This document shows positions 32,009-42,242 of a stretch of 64,000 nt of DNA, one piece after another. This stretch comes from Neonectria sp. B-13 (Eukaryota > Ascomycota > Sordariomycetes > Hypocreales > Nectriaceae). The notes below the pieces were generated by a model. The model was not told the DNA's origin and ran no database searches. It worked only from the letters and a program-made list of their open reading frames with translations. How positions within the stretch are numbered: position 1 is the stretch's first letter; the number at the start of each line of letters is the position of its first letter. The position numbers were made by a program, and so were the translations under genes. The stretch lies in assembly GCA_002682825.1 (NCBI GenBank), contig NOKP01000017.1, positions 558,001-622,000 on the forward strand, given 5' to 3'.

Positions 32009-33438
32009 ATGGCCGATTATCGCCGCTGCGGCCCGCGGAAGAAGACAAACAGTGGCTGTGCCACCTGCAAGAGGCGGAAGATCAAGGTAAGACGAGGCCC
32101 AGCCCAGCCCCCTCTGCATACTCACCCTCTTCAGTACTCCATGTCACTCATACGGTATACAAACAGTGCGACGAGGGTCGGCCGACTTGTGCCAACTGCA
32201 TCAGATTCCGGGTCCCTTGCGGCTTCGACATCTCAACCGCTCGACAACCTTGCGGCAGCATTGCCTCTGGGGGAGACTCAGACAACCCGCCAGGAACCCG
32301 CAGGCCTCGCGGCCGACCTCGCAAGGACTGGAGCTTCCTCCCCGCCAGAACAGAAGTTACGCTTCAACAGGTTCCGGGAGACTCTGCCTCGTCGCGTGCC
32401 GGCTCTTACAGTCTGAACGTTGCGGATGCGGAGCTTCTCCTGCAGTTCGTGTCCTATACTAGCGCTACCCTCAGCGTTCCCGCGGACCCCGATGATTCCA
32501 TATCGCGCTTCTGGGCCCATAATGCACCCCGCATTGGCCTGACGTTCCGTTTCGTACTGCACCTTGCATTCTCCCTCGCAGCCCGCCATTTGCTGCACGT
32601 TGAATCCGGGGCCCCGGGGGGGCGGAGGGAGGAGCTCGCCTCTCTCGCCGAGCACCATTTCTCGGCCGGTGTGGCCGAGATGACAGGTCCTCTAGGCAGC
32701 CTCGACACCGTCAACTGCGGAGCTCTCTACGTCTCCTCCATGCTCGTATGCTTCAACATCTTCGCTGCTGGGCCCAAGGACCCCGAGGATCTGCTGGTGT
32801 GCAACGTCAGTCAAGACCAGGGGCCTCGGCTGTGGCTACCTTTGATCCGCGGCGTTCACCTCATCCGAGCCGCCTTCCCCACCGAAGTGTTGTTTTCTGG
32901 GCTCACGGCGCCGCTGCACCGCCGACAGGAAGACGCTTCTACGTTCCGGCCGTCGTTTATTCGGGAGAACTTCGAGCGAATCGAGTGGACAGCACCGCTG
33001 GAGCGCCTTCGCGTCTTGGCCGCGTCATGTAACGACCTGGATGTTCCAATACGCCTCCGCGCTATCGATTCCATGGAGCCAATCTACGTAGCCACCTATG
33101 GTAGAGACAAGGCGGGTTTGTGCGACGCAACGCCGATTCACCGATTCGTATTTGTCTGGATGTATTGGTTGGAAGATGACTTCCTAGCCTGCTTGCAACG
33201 AAGAGATCCGGCCAGCCTACTCATCTTGGCCTGCTACGCCGTTCTGTTGAGGACGATGAGGAATATTTGGTTTATGGATGGATGGACAGAGCACATTCTC
33301 ACCAACGTTTGGCAAGAGATCAAGGGGGACATGGATATGGCTGCATGGATGGAGTGGCCTCTGGAGATTGCCGGACTCCTAAAGGAGACCGAGACCGTGA
33401 CAAAGGACGGAGATGGTAGTCATAAACGCAACATCTGA
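32009..33438 (+). CDS. Zn(II)2Cys6 transcription factor
   Basis: Two exons, 32009-32086 and 32167-33438, give 449 aa. The intron interrupts the zinc cluster after Lys26, a position common in this family. The cluster is SGCATCKRRKIKC-DEGRPTCANC with Cys17, 20, 27, 34, 37 and 44. A basic AT-hook-like stretch follows (RRPRGRPRKDW). The C-terminal part resembles the fungal TF domain of DUF3468 type: ADAELLLQFVSYTSATLS, LTFRFVLHLAFSLAARHLLHV, GALYVSSMLVCFNIFAAGP and ALLRTMRNIWFMDGW. The start is the first in-frame ATG ahead of the cluster. Expected to be a nuclear regulator. It sits between a sugar carrier and the SDR/IlvD pair and is a natural candidate to control both. Confidence 0.88.
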
Positions 33439-33905
33439 TAGTAGCGTATGCTCCGCTTTGGGAGTACGTATTAACGGAGTAAAGTTAGCGTCAATATTTT
33501 AGACAAATCGCTGGTTTTGCGCAGCTTCAATGACCCCCAGATGACCCCCCTCTTTTTTCAAGTACGGATACGCGGACTCATGCAGCTGCAGAATATACCA
33601 CTTAGTAGGTATAGTTGGTACATTACACTGTAGAAGGCGAATGCATGACCGGGAAATTGCTCCCCATCTCGGTCACAAATCCACCGAAGTTCAAATGGAG
33701 GTAACTCAATCGCTTGCCGGAAAGGGATACCGAAGCACATCGAGCACCGAAATAAGTGTGGCTTCCATCTACCTCGAATCTCTGTAACGGCTGAACGGGC
33801 TCCTTACAAAAATCACCTTCGTATACCCAGTGTCAGCTCTCCGACCAGCAGACTACTCCCAGCATCAGGACCCTACTACATTGTACGCAACAAGCGCCCA
33901 AGAGA
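33439..33905. other. Intergenic region
   Basis: No supported exon; probable promoter of the epimerase-type SDR. Confidence 0.5.
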
Positions 33906-34862
33906 ATGGGTAAACGAGTCGTCTTCACAGGGGGGTCTGGCAAGGCTGGGAAATGGGCCGTGCGGCGCATCGTGGAAGCTGGCCACAAAGTGCTCAACCT
34001 GGATCTTACCCCCTGTGCCCATCCTGACGTCCATACTATCAAATGCGACATGACCGATGCTGGGCAGGTTTACAGCGCCCTCAACACGCAATTTCAGTTG
34101 ACGGAACCTCTCGAAGCTGGTATCACCTCTCCTCCTGACGCCGTCATCCACTTCGCCGGAATCTCAAGACCTCTCCTCGCACCCGACAACGAAGTCTTCC
34201 GCGCCAATGTCATGGGATTTCACAACATCATTGAGGCATCCGCCAAGCTCGGGGTCAAGAAAATCATCCTTGCCAGCAGCGTTACGGTCTATGGGGTTTC
34301 TTACGCTCAAGGCCATAAGGACTTCACCTCGTTCCCGGTCGACGAGGAGTGTCCTGCAGACCCAACAGACCCCTACGCCCTTTCCAAGCTCGTCGGTGAG
34401 ACGGTGGCCCGGAGTTTCGCCCACCGTTTTGATATCGATATATATTGTTTGCGAATTGGCTGTGTGGTGGAGCCTCACGAATATGACGACGTTTTCGAAC
34501 AATACGTCTACAATCCTCATGCCTGGGATGTTCACGGCTGGTCGTATGTCGACGCCCGTGATCTGGGTCAAATGTGCAACCGATGCCTCGACACCGACGG
34601 ATTACGGTTCCAGGTCTTTAATGCCACCAACAATACCATCACAAACTTGCACCTGGCTTCACAGTTCCTGAAAGACTTCTCCCCCAACGTCCCGTTCACT
34701 GCAGAAATGGAAGATTGGGAGGCGCCAATGACGAACAGAAAAATCCGACGGATGCTTGGGTTCAAGGAGGAGCATCCCTGGAAGAGGTACTTCAACAAAT
34801 GGCGGGGCAGTGATTCGGCTTATGCTGATGACGACAAGGGGGGGCAGAAGAAGCTTGAATGA
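33906..34862 (+). CDS. NAD-dependent epimerase/dehydratase family (extended SDR; uronate dehydrogenase-like candidate)
   Basis: A single exon of 318 aa. The Rossmann start is MGKRVVFTGGSGKAGKWAVRRIVEAGH (TGGSGxxG), followed by LDLTP (acidic end of beta2, NAD preference), CDMTDAG, VIHFAGIS, and GVKKIILASSVTVYG with the catalytic Ser. The YALSK motif gives the YxxxK pair. The C-terminal half has RIGCVVEPHEYDD and WSYVDARDLGQ. The overall layout matches the epimerase/dehydratase superfamily, including hexuronate and aldose dehydrogenases. The immediate downstream neighbour, 338 bp away and co-oriented, is an IlvD/Edd dehydratase. That arrangement fits oxidation of a sugar to an aldonate or aldarate followed by dehydration. 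Assigning a specific sugar would be speculation. No lesion. Confidence 0.85.
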   Translation: MGKRVVFTGGSGKAGKWAVRRIVEAGHKVLNLDLTPCAHPDVHTIKCDMTDAGQVYSALNTQFQLTEPLEAGITSPPDAVIHFAGISRPLLAPDNEVFRANVMGFHNIIEASAKLGVKKIILASSVTVYGVSYAQGHKDFTSFPVDEECPADPTDPYALSKLVGETVARSFAHRFDIDIYCLRIGCVVEPHEYDDVFEQYVYNPHAWDVHGWSYVDARDLGQMCNRCLDTDGLRFQVFNATNNTITNLHLASQFLKDFSPNVPFTAEMEDWEAPMTNRKIRRMLGFKEEHPWKRYFNKWRGSDSAYADDDKGGQKKLE

Positions 34863-35200
34863 CGGCCCAGATTAGAATTCCTAGTAGAGTAAAAGGACAG
34901 CAGGATTCAAAACTACATAGAGTCAGCAAATAGCTGAAACGTAGACCCTTTAAACAGTGAACCTGTTTGCCGCAAGTCGGTCTTTTTGCTCCTCGCTCCA
35001 TTAGCTGCCGACCTAATCCTGCTCGGCGTAGACAATCCCGAGGTGGATATCACTCACATCCAGATTACCCTAAAGGCTGCCAGTATTTATCAGTCCTCAT
35101 AAAGTCCGAGACTCCCTCTAAACACAGTCCAGCAGGCTTTCTACACTAACTAGGACTCATTGATCCAGCACTTACCTCGTTACTCGACAACAAATTTGTC
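34863..35200. other. Intergenic region
   Basis: Spacer between the SDR and dehydratase genes, presumably the promoter of the latter. No exon is seen. Confidence 0.5.
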
Positions 35201-37242
35201 ATGTCTGAAGAATACTTACAGTTCCCATCTCTGCCAAGAGATGCAGAGAAGGATGGCATCCAACGACTTAATCGGTACTCAAGCTTCATTACAAATGATC
35301 ACGACTTCCCCGCTGCAAAGGTGAGTGATTGCGCATAACGGGGCTCTGATATATCTTTGGAAGAGCTAAGCCACCTACTCATTAGACGATGCTCTATGGA
35401 GCCGGAGTCCCGGATGAACACTCCATGCAGACTTGCCCCCAGGTTGGCATTGCGTCGATGTGGTGGGAGGGAAATCCATGCAAGTAAGTACTTGATAGTG
35501 CACCTTTGTGATTCACAAGTAAGCTAATGCTAGGAAACTCCGGTAGCATGCATTGTGAGTCTTGTTGATATATGCCACAGCCCTGGGATGTGTTATCATC
35601 GCTGCAGGAGCCAAGCACGCTGACGAAAGAAGTGCTCGACATTGGCAAAGTTGCGAAAGAGTCAGTAGAGAAGGAGGGATTCATTGCGTGGCAGTACAAC
35701 ACAATTGGAGTGTCAGACGCGATTACCATGGGACATGATGGTACGATGCGGGCATGGTGAGAAGGGTATCACTGTCGCTAATTGGAACTAGGAATGCGGT
35801 TCTCGTTGCAATCTCGCGAGATCATTGCGGACAGCATCGAAACAGTCACCTGCGCCCAGAGCCACGACGCGTGTATTGCCATCCCAGGCTGCGACAAGAA
35901 TATGCCCGGCTGCGTCATGGGAATATTGAGGCATAACCGCCCATCAGTGGTCATATATGGGGGCACGCAGCGAGGTGGCTTTAGTAAACTGATGCAACGG
36001 CCGATCGACGTCAACACTCCCTCGGAAGCTCGGGGTGCGTACGTGCTGGGCATGTTGGACAAATGGGCCAAGAGACCGGATTGCACGGCGCACGACATCA
36101 TGTGCGATATTGAGCGAAACTCCGTCCCGGGACCAGGGGCTTGTGGTGGCATGTACACTGCCAACAGCCTTGCTGTCGTGATTGAGATTCTCGGACTTTC
36201 CGTCCCCGGGTCCTCATCATCGCCAGCCATGTCCCCGACAAAGTTGAGAGAATGCAGCACCATCGGCGAGGCAATCCGAACATGCCTCGAGAGGGACATC
36301 AGACCCAAGCAACTCATTACCAAACGAGCGTTCGATAATGCCCTTACCGTGATGATGTGCCTTGGGGGCTCTACCAATGCGGTTCTTCACATCCTCGCCA
36401 TGGCCAAGACAGCCAACGTTGAGCTGGTATTGGATGACTTTCAGCGCATCTCCAACAAGACACCTTACATTGCGAACATGCAGCCAAGTGGAAAGCACTC
36501 CATGGAAGATCTGTTCAATGTCGGAGGTATACCAGCTGTCACGAAGCTCCTCATCGCCGGCGGCCTGTTATACGGAGACTGTCTGACAGTCACTGGCAAG
36601 ACTCTCGCGGAGAACGTGGAACCCTGGCCTTCACTGCCCCAAGGACAAGAAGTCATACGGTCTCTGGACGATCCCATCAAGAGGACCGGCCACATTGAGA
36701 TCCTTCGAGGCAATATAGCTCCGGGGGGGGCCGTGGCCAAGATTACTGGAAAACAAGGGCTCTGCTTCACAGGAAAGGCGCGTGTCTTCGACAGAGAGCA
36801 CGCCCTATGCACCGCGCTAGATCAAAGACGCATCCCTCGGGACGAGAACATTGTCCTCGTGGTACGTTACGAAGGACCAAAAGGAGGCCCTGGCATGCCG
36901 GAACAGCTGAGAGCCTCGGGGGCCCTTGTCGGCGGCAACTTCGCCAACGTGAGCCTCATCACAGATGGGAGGTACTCGGGTGCCAGCCATGGGTTCATCG
37001 TGGGACATATCGTCCCGGAAGCGGCGGAGAGAGGCCCGATTGCGATAATTCAAGATGACGATATAGTCACGATCGATGTCAAGTCCCATCGCATCTATAT
37101 GCCGCATGTAACTGACGACGAGATAGCGAGGCGCCTGGATCAGCTGAAATCTTTTGTGCCTCCCGTTACTCGAGGGACTCTTGCCAAATACATGCATCTA
37201 GTTAAAAACGCATCACTAGGAGCAGTCACAGACCTATTTTGA
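35201..37242 (+). CDS. IlvD/Edd family dehydratase (dihydroxy-acid or sugar-acid dehydratase)
   Basis: Five exons (35201-35320, 35386-35483, 35547-35554, 35633-35740, 35792-37242) give 594 aa. The third exon is only 8 nt (CATGCATT); it supplies the Met-His of the conserved NPCNMH-LLDIG block, which cannot be rebuilt otherwise. Family motifs: [49 protein letters not shown] (iron-sulfur Cys), [13 protein letters not shown] (second cluster Cys), [28 protein letters not shown] and [12 protein letters not shown]. Members remove water from dihydroxy acids: 2,3-dihydroxyisovalerate in branched-chain amino-acid synthesis, or aldonates such as xylonate, arabinonate and gluconate. There is no obvious mitochondrial presequence, and the linkage to an SDR and sugar carrier favours a sugar-acid substrate over the essential Ilv3 role. 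That reading is an inference. Confidence 0.9.
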
Positions 37243-39162
37243 TTAATACAAACCCTGTAGTCGCTGGTCTTGTTTCTCATTGAAAGCTCCGTCAGGTTAA
37301 ATGTCCTATTGTGGATAGCGGCAACACTGGAAATGCAAAGAACAATTGTTTTCATCTATCACTTTGCTATCCTTCACTGAGACCAATTCCGTGCCAACAT
37401 AAGATCTGCATTACTCGGTGTCTAACCCCTCCAGTCAACGTGCTCGTCACTGGGCACGAACGCAACGCTGTCTTTGGCCCGAAATGGGAAAAGGCAGTGG
37501 AAGCATTCGAGTCCACATTACGAAGTGCGTCAAACTGCTCTTCTGGTTAGCCCCAAAAGTTGTTATATTTTTGGGCCGAGTTATATGAACCTAGCTCCTG
37601 AGCTTCGACATGTCTCCAGAATACGAGACCTTACCATGGGGCAAGTTTAGCCTCGTGTGGGCGATTCTGACCGTATCTACCCATTCTATGCTGTTAAGCA
37701 TACTCCCCGAACTCGCTCCTGTCACTGGTTAACTGTCAGGGGATGTCGACGTTTGATGTGTGTGATGCGGAGAAATGGAGAAGTTTTCCAGACATGGCTG
37801 ATTTGGATGCAAGTCGGATGTTCGTATTCGAGCTCGTCTCAGTTAAGACCGCAGCTATTTGCCATCTGGCATTCGGCTTAATCACCCTTGTATCTTCGTT
37901 TTGGGTTCTCCTAACGCCACACTGGTCCACCCACATGAAGTTCAGGGGGGCCGGGGCCGTTCTTTACAAGCCAACTCATGGCCTAGTATTGACACCTCGG
38001 TCGCTCCGATGTTCGGCCTGCCGTAGCCCCATCAGTCTGCCAACACATCAATGCGCCGCATGAAGCGAGAGTAGCGGTGTCGTCACAGGTGCATCCTCGA
38101 GTTTTGGCAGTGCCTCTCGGTGATTGTTCAACCCAGGCTCCATGCTTTGCCGTATCCAGGCGGGCCGCGTAGATTTGACTTTACCAAGCCTCATCTTCTA
38201 CTCCCATTATATCGCCCTGGTGTCGAGCGCAATATGAGGCTTCTTGTACTGGTACCTGCGGTAGGGTTCCTTGCACTTTTGCCCGCATGGCGCAGTGGTT
38301 ATTCTTTCGTTCCACACCTGGATTGCTGAACAAGGCCATCCTAGGCGCTCTAAATATGTGCATGACCTGCTTTGACTTTCAGACAAGGTACTCACTCCAT
38401 ATTGAGTTTCTAGGATGTGATGGACTGGTGCTTCCGCTCTTCCTCTTCCATGATACGGCGGAGTCGGTCATTCGAGGGTATTGGCGGACTATTCGTCATG
38501 CTGTGAAGGCCCGCTTTGAACAGCCAATCGCTGATTTTGCGCAGCAACCTAGTAGTCTAGTCTATAGCGCCGACAGGATCAGACTAATCTAGACTATTCA
38601 GCCGGCGTCTTGGCATCTGCGGGGCTATGGAGGATGCGTGGGGCGATTCCAGCGTGGCTGCAAGTACTATGTAGTATCAACGACGCAAAGGTGTACGCCT
38701 CCATCTGCTTATCAATGATGAGGGATTAGAGCACTAGTACGTACACCTACAAGCAGAAACAACCGCAATGATACCCCGATGAGGCGTGGATGTATTTGCC
38801 CCCAACCCTCGAACCCGCCAGCGGCTTGGTCGCCAGAAAGCCGCCCGAAAAGCTCCGTCCTGTACAGCTCACAAGCGTTGGAAATCTTGAATCTATCTGT
38901 TGTTGCATATTCACTCTACAAGGACAATCTGATGGATCCGCGATGTTCACAATCTGCTCCTATTTAGTCTGAGTGTGCATGTGTCAGTACGTGCACAGTG
39001 GTGCATGGATTTAGTACCTCCCCTATCTCCTACATTCACACGGACTTTATGTGCTGCAACAGTGGGGCAAGTCGAGATTTAACATTGCTAACCCTTGTAG
39101 CCTGTACTGCCATACTATATCGTATCCCACACGACAGCGGAGATCCATGGCTTCCCATTAAA
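37243..39162. other. 1.9-kb gap without a supported gene
   Basis: Short frames occur at 37311-37550, 37743-38063, 38120-38329 and 38287-38592 (+). Two have hydrophobic stretches and protein-like runs (NVLVTGHERNAVFGPKWEKAVEAF; GGPRRFDFTKPHLLLPLY). I cannot join them by splicing or assign a family. They may be remnants of a decayed membrane-protein gene. Confidence 0.4.
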
Positions 39163-40311
39163 TCAACCAATTTTCAACAACAGCTTCCCAGTCGTCTTCC
39201 GGCTTTCCAGGTCGCGATGCGCCGATGCGGCATCGTTCTGCTCATATACCCCATGAACAACAACTTTCACCTTCCCAGACGTGAGCATCTCAAAAAGCTC
39301 CCCACTATACTTCTCCAATTCTTCCCTCGTCACAACGTAGTTGTCGACCACCGGCCGCAAGAGCTTCAAGTTCTTAGAGCCGAGCTTGAGAATATCAAAC
39401 GGCGGTACGGCACCGGACTGCAAGCGGGTGTTAGTTAGAACTCTCGATCATCAGGAGAGACTTACTGCATTCCCAACCATCACCAAGCTACCCTTCCGCG
39501 CCAACATCTCAATGTCTAGGTCGAATGTGGCCTTGCCAATCCCATCAAAGATGACATCCACACCACACCCGCCCGTAATCTTCATAACCTCTTCGACCAG
39601 ATTGCCCGTTTGTGAGTTCAAAACCCACTGTGCGCCATTATTTTCCACCAGCTTGCACTTCTCATCATTACTCGCTGTGCCGATGATCCTCGCTCCAACA
39701 GCCTTGAGCATCTGCACCAACTGCGTGCCTACGCCCCCGGCAGCCGCGTGAACCAGCACCCACTGACCAGCTGTCACTTGGCCCGCCTCACGGATGAAAG
39801 TCCACGCTGTGAGCCCCTGCAACAAACTTGCCGCCGCCTGCTGCGTGGACAGGCCGCTGGGAAGGTGCAGGAGCTTTGCGGCGGGTACGGCGGAGTAAGA
39901 GCCGTAGGCGCCAGCTTGATCGTGCATGTAAGCCACTGAGTCGCCTTCCTTGAAGTTGGTCACAGAGTGGTGAGCCTTGACGACTTGACCGGCCCCTTCG
40001 CGGCCAGGGGTCATGGGGAGGGCGGCCTTGTAGAGGCCGGTGCGGAAGTAAGTGTCGATGAAGTTGATGCCGGCGTACTCGTTTTTGATCAGGACTTCGC
40101 CCTCCTTGAGCTTGGGGACTGGCAGGTCTGTTTTGTAGTCGAGAACCTCGGCGCCGCCGGTCCTGGCGAATTGAACGCCGTTCATGGTCGAGGGAACTGA
40201 GGTCATCGTGTGGATCAGGCGCGGCTTAGTAGCTCTGAGGGTACTCGTGAGATATCTTGCAATTCTTGAGTATTGTCTGGGACCGGAGAAGGAAGTCAAT
40301 ATTCGTGCCAT
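39163..40311 (-). CDS. Quinone oxidoreductase-like MDR protein (zeta-crystallin type)
   Basis: Exons 40311-39466 and 39417-39163 give 366 aa. The catalytic GroES-like domain reads MNGVQFARTGGAEVLDYKTDLPVPKLKEGEVLIKNEYAGINFIDTYFRTG and PMTPGREGAGQV. The Rossmann domain has VLVHAAAGGVGTQLVQMLKAVGARIIGTASNDEK, and the C-terminal exon completes the fold (HGVYEQNDAASAHRDLESRKTTGKLLLKIG). Zinc ligands are absent, as in NADPH:quinone reductases. An R/S/T-rich N-terminal extension of about 35 residues (MARILTSFSGPRQYSRIARYL) looks like a mitochondrial presequence; initiation at Met36 would give the cytosolic length. The reaction is expected to be NADPH-dependent reduction of quinones or enones. It runs opposite to and 395 bp from RidA. 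Confidence 0.9.
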
Positions 40312-40706
40312 CTTTGTTCAGGAGGTTTGCTAGGTTAAGCTTTTATGGGCTTTTTATTGATCAGTGCTACAGACCTCAATGGTCAGTACGTCGGAATTGT
40401 CCGTTTGTGTCTGACAAATGCGACGTTTCTAAGCATGACGCTAACTAGAGAGGTAGTCTCGTTGTATCGGTCCGAGCCCGTCGTTTGAGCATCTCATGGC
40501 GGGAAGCTTCGGCCAGCGTCGGCACAGGTCGGTAGACTTGGGTTTGTTCGGCACCTCAGATATACTGTATTTGTCATGTTATTAATGTTTGTTGTTCCAA
40601 GCTCATACTCTCTCAGCGATGCCCTCCCTCTATTTATACCCTCCAACGCCGCCACGATGAAATTAAAAAGGATCATCAGTTTACCCATTGACAACATTAT
40701 ATCATA
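40312..40706. other. Divergent promoter region
   Basis: Lies between the MDR gene (minus) and the RidA gene (plus). It includes the TATTTATA element listed separately. Confidence 0.5.
40631..40638 (+). promoter_or_regulatory. TATA-like box of the RidA gene
   Basis: TATTTATA lies 69-76 bases before the ATG at 40707, in a pyrimidine-rich context. Confidence 0.35.
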
Positions 40707-41223
40707 ATGTCTACCTCACGCATCGCCGTTCTCGCTCACAATGCGCCGAAGCCATATACCTTCCTGTCCCAAGCCATTATTTCAGGGAATCATGTATTCT
40801 GCTCTGGGCAAATCGGCAACAATCCAGAGACCGGCGTCCTTGTTGAAGGTACTATCAAAGACCGAACTGTAAGTACTACTGAATCGATTTGGCTGCTTTG
40901 TACAGCCTACTAATGAAATACAAAGAAACAAATTATGTCCAATCTTGAGGCTGTGTTGCAGGCCGCTGGGTCGTCCCTGCAAGACGTGGTAAAGGTCAAT
41001 ATATATTTGATCGATATGGCGCAGTTCTTGGAAGTAAACGACATTTACGAGTCTTTCTTTCTAGACCCCAAGCCTGTAAGTACCAAGTTATGTGATTTTG
41101 GTAGGACTTGCATTCTAATCATTATTACAGGCACGAACATGTGTTTCCGTCAAGTCTTTGCCTTTAGGTACTGACATTGAGATTGAGTGCGTTGCGAACG
41201 CTGCCCAGGAGGCGAAGCAGTAG
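40707..41223 (+). CDS. RidA/YjgF-type enamine/imine deaminase
   Basis: Three exons (40707-40868, 40926-41075, 41131-41223) give 134 aa, the normal length for the family. Conserved blocks are PYTFLSQAIISGNHVFCSGQIG, MSNLEAVLQAAGSSLQDVVKVNIYLIDMAQFLEVNDIYESFF, ARTCVSVKSLPLGTDIEIECVA. The Arg in ARTCV is the carboxylate-binding residue of RidA trimers. RidA proteins hydrolyse reactive enamines and imines, such as 2-aminoacrylate released by PLP enzymes; family members also appear in catabolic clusters, where they speed release of keto acids. Exon 1 ends at a clean phase-0 gtaagt donor. Intact. Confidence 0.92.
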
Positions 41224-41484
41224 AAATCCTCTAGGATTCAAGCAAGTTATTAGCTCTATAATGTCACAAGGATGTATACAGACAACCAGCAATTAGTTCA
41301 GCTCTGCAGCCATGTTGTCGAGGTCTTTACAGGTCATAAAGTGTAGAGTTATATTCCATAATTGAATCTTGATGTAAGGAGTTATACACCATTTTCATAC
41401 CGTCGTGAATCAGGTATTATTGCACCACATGAAGCAGGGCAGATAGGATAATAATTAAGAGCTCTGATGAGCCGACGCTCTGGA

Positions 41485-41685
41485 TCAAGTAGCATCCTGC
41501 AAGGATCCATCAACGAACGAATGGCGCCGCTGAATGATCATTGTATACACAGCAGTGGGGATGATGACAGCGGCAGGCAAGAGTAAGCAGTAGGGGATGA
41601 TCTGCTCGGGTAGTCCGTACCCAAAGGGTACCCGAGATAAGTCAAACGGTAGATGACCCTCGACCGTCGTTGTCTTGGGCGGCAT
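41485..41685 (-). CDS. Possible small single-pass membrane protein, unknown
   Basis: A 66-codon frame starts at the in-frame ATG 41685. It begins with a hydrophilic MPPKTTTVEGHLPFDL segment, then a hydrophobic span EQIIPYCLLLPAAVIIPTAV and a basic tail. I do not recognise a family. The composition is protein-like and the frame clean, but at this size it could be chance. Confidence 0.25.
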   Translation of the reverse strand: MPPKTTTVEGHLPFDLSRVPFGYGLPEQIIPYCLLLPAAVIIPTAVYTMIIQRRHSFVDGSLQDAT

Positions 41686-41781
41686 CTTGAGAAAACTTGG
41701 CTGCTTCACGAACCCCCCCCCCCCAGGCCAGGATTAGCATCCGGCCCCTTTCAGTCTGAGCCCACTCTTCGGGATTTGCTT

Positions 41782-41814
41782 GGGGTAAGGATGGGGTAAG
41801 GATGGGGCAAGGAT
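41782..41814. repeat. Short tandem repeat, ggggtaaggat x3
   Basis: Three consecutive 11-nt units, the third with one T-to-C change. Confidence 0.8.
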
Positions 41815-42242
41815 GTCGTGAAGCTGGGCAACGTGGTGCCGGGTTGCTCTACCCAGTTGTGCGTCAATACCTCTCGGGTCGACACCAGACCAGCAGACCA
41901 GCTAACCTCAGCGCCTGTTATTACCTAGTTGGTGTACCCTGTACCCGATGACCAACGAATACGCGGATTTCCGCATGATTCAAGAGTGGCATGCAATTCT
42001 AGGCCTAGTTTCTGACCGGTCTTATTCATAGAGGGGCATATCGGGTCAATATCAGACGGGATGATCACGCTCGGTCTAATTAGATCCGAACGACCCGCCA
42101 TCGCTATACTGTCTAGCCTGCTTCGTAAAGCATAAAATTTGCGCTACGACGGAGTTGACAGTACAGCACAGAGTCTAGGAAGGTCCAAACGGCCGTGTTT
42201 TGTTCATAGCACACAAAGGAACCACCTCGCACCTTGGCAGCA

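Larger units (their letters stand above)
41224..42242. other. Intergenic region with small repeats
   Basis: Contains a possible tiny ORF (separate entry), a run of C near 41711-41724, and three tandem copies of an 11-nt unit at 41782-41814. No other coding evidence. Confidence 0.5.

Noticed and set aside
35394..37197. Long minus-strand frames across the dehydratase gene
   Set aside because: Antisense shadows of a strongly conserved plus-strand gene.
38280..38340. tggcgcagtgg resembles a tRNA A box
   Set aside because: No B box follows within 30-60 bases and no cloverleaf can be drawn by eye.
37311..38592. Chain of short plus-strand frames with hydrophobic runs, considered as a spliced membrane enzyme
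   Set aside because: I could not join them with consensus splice sites or match a family; noted only as a possible remnant.
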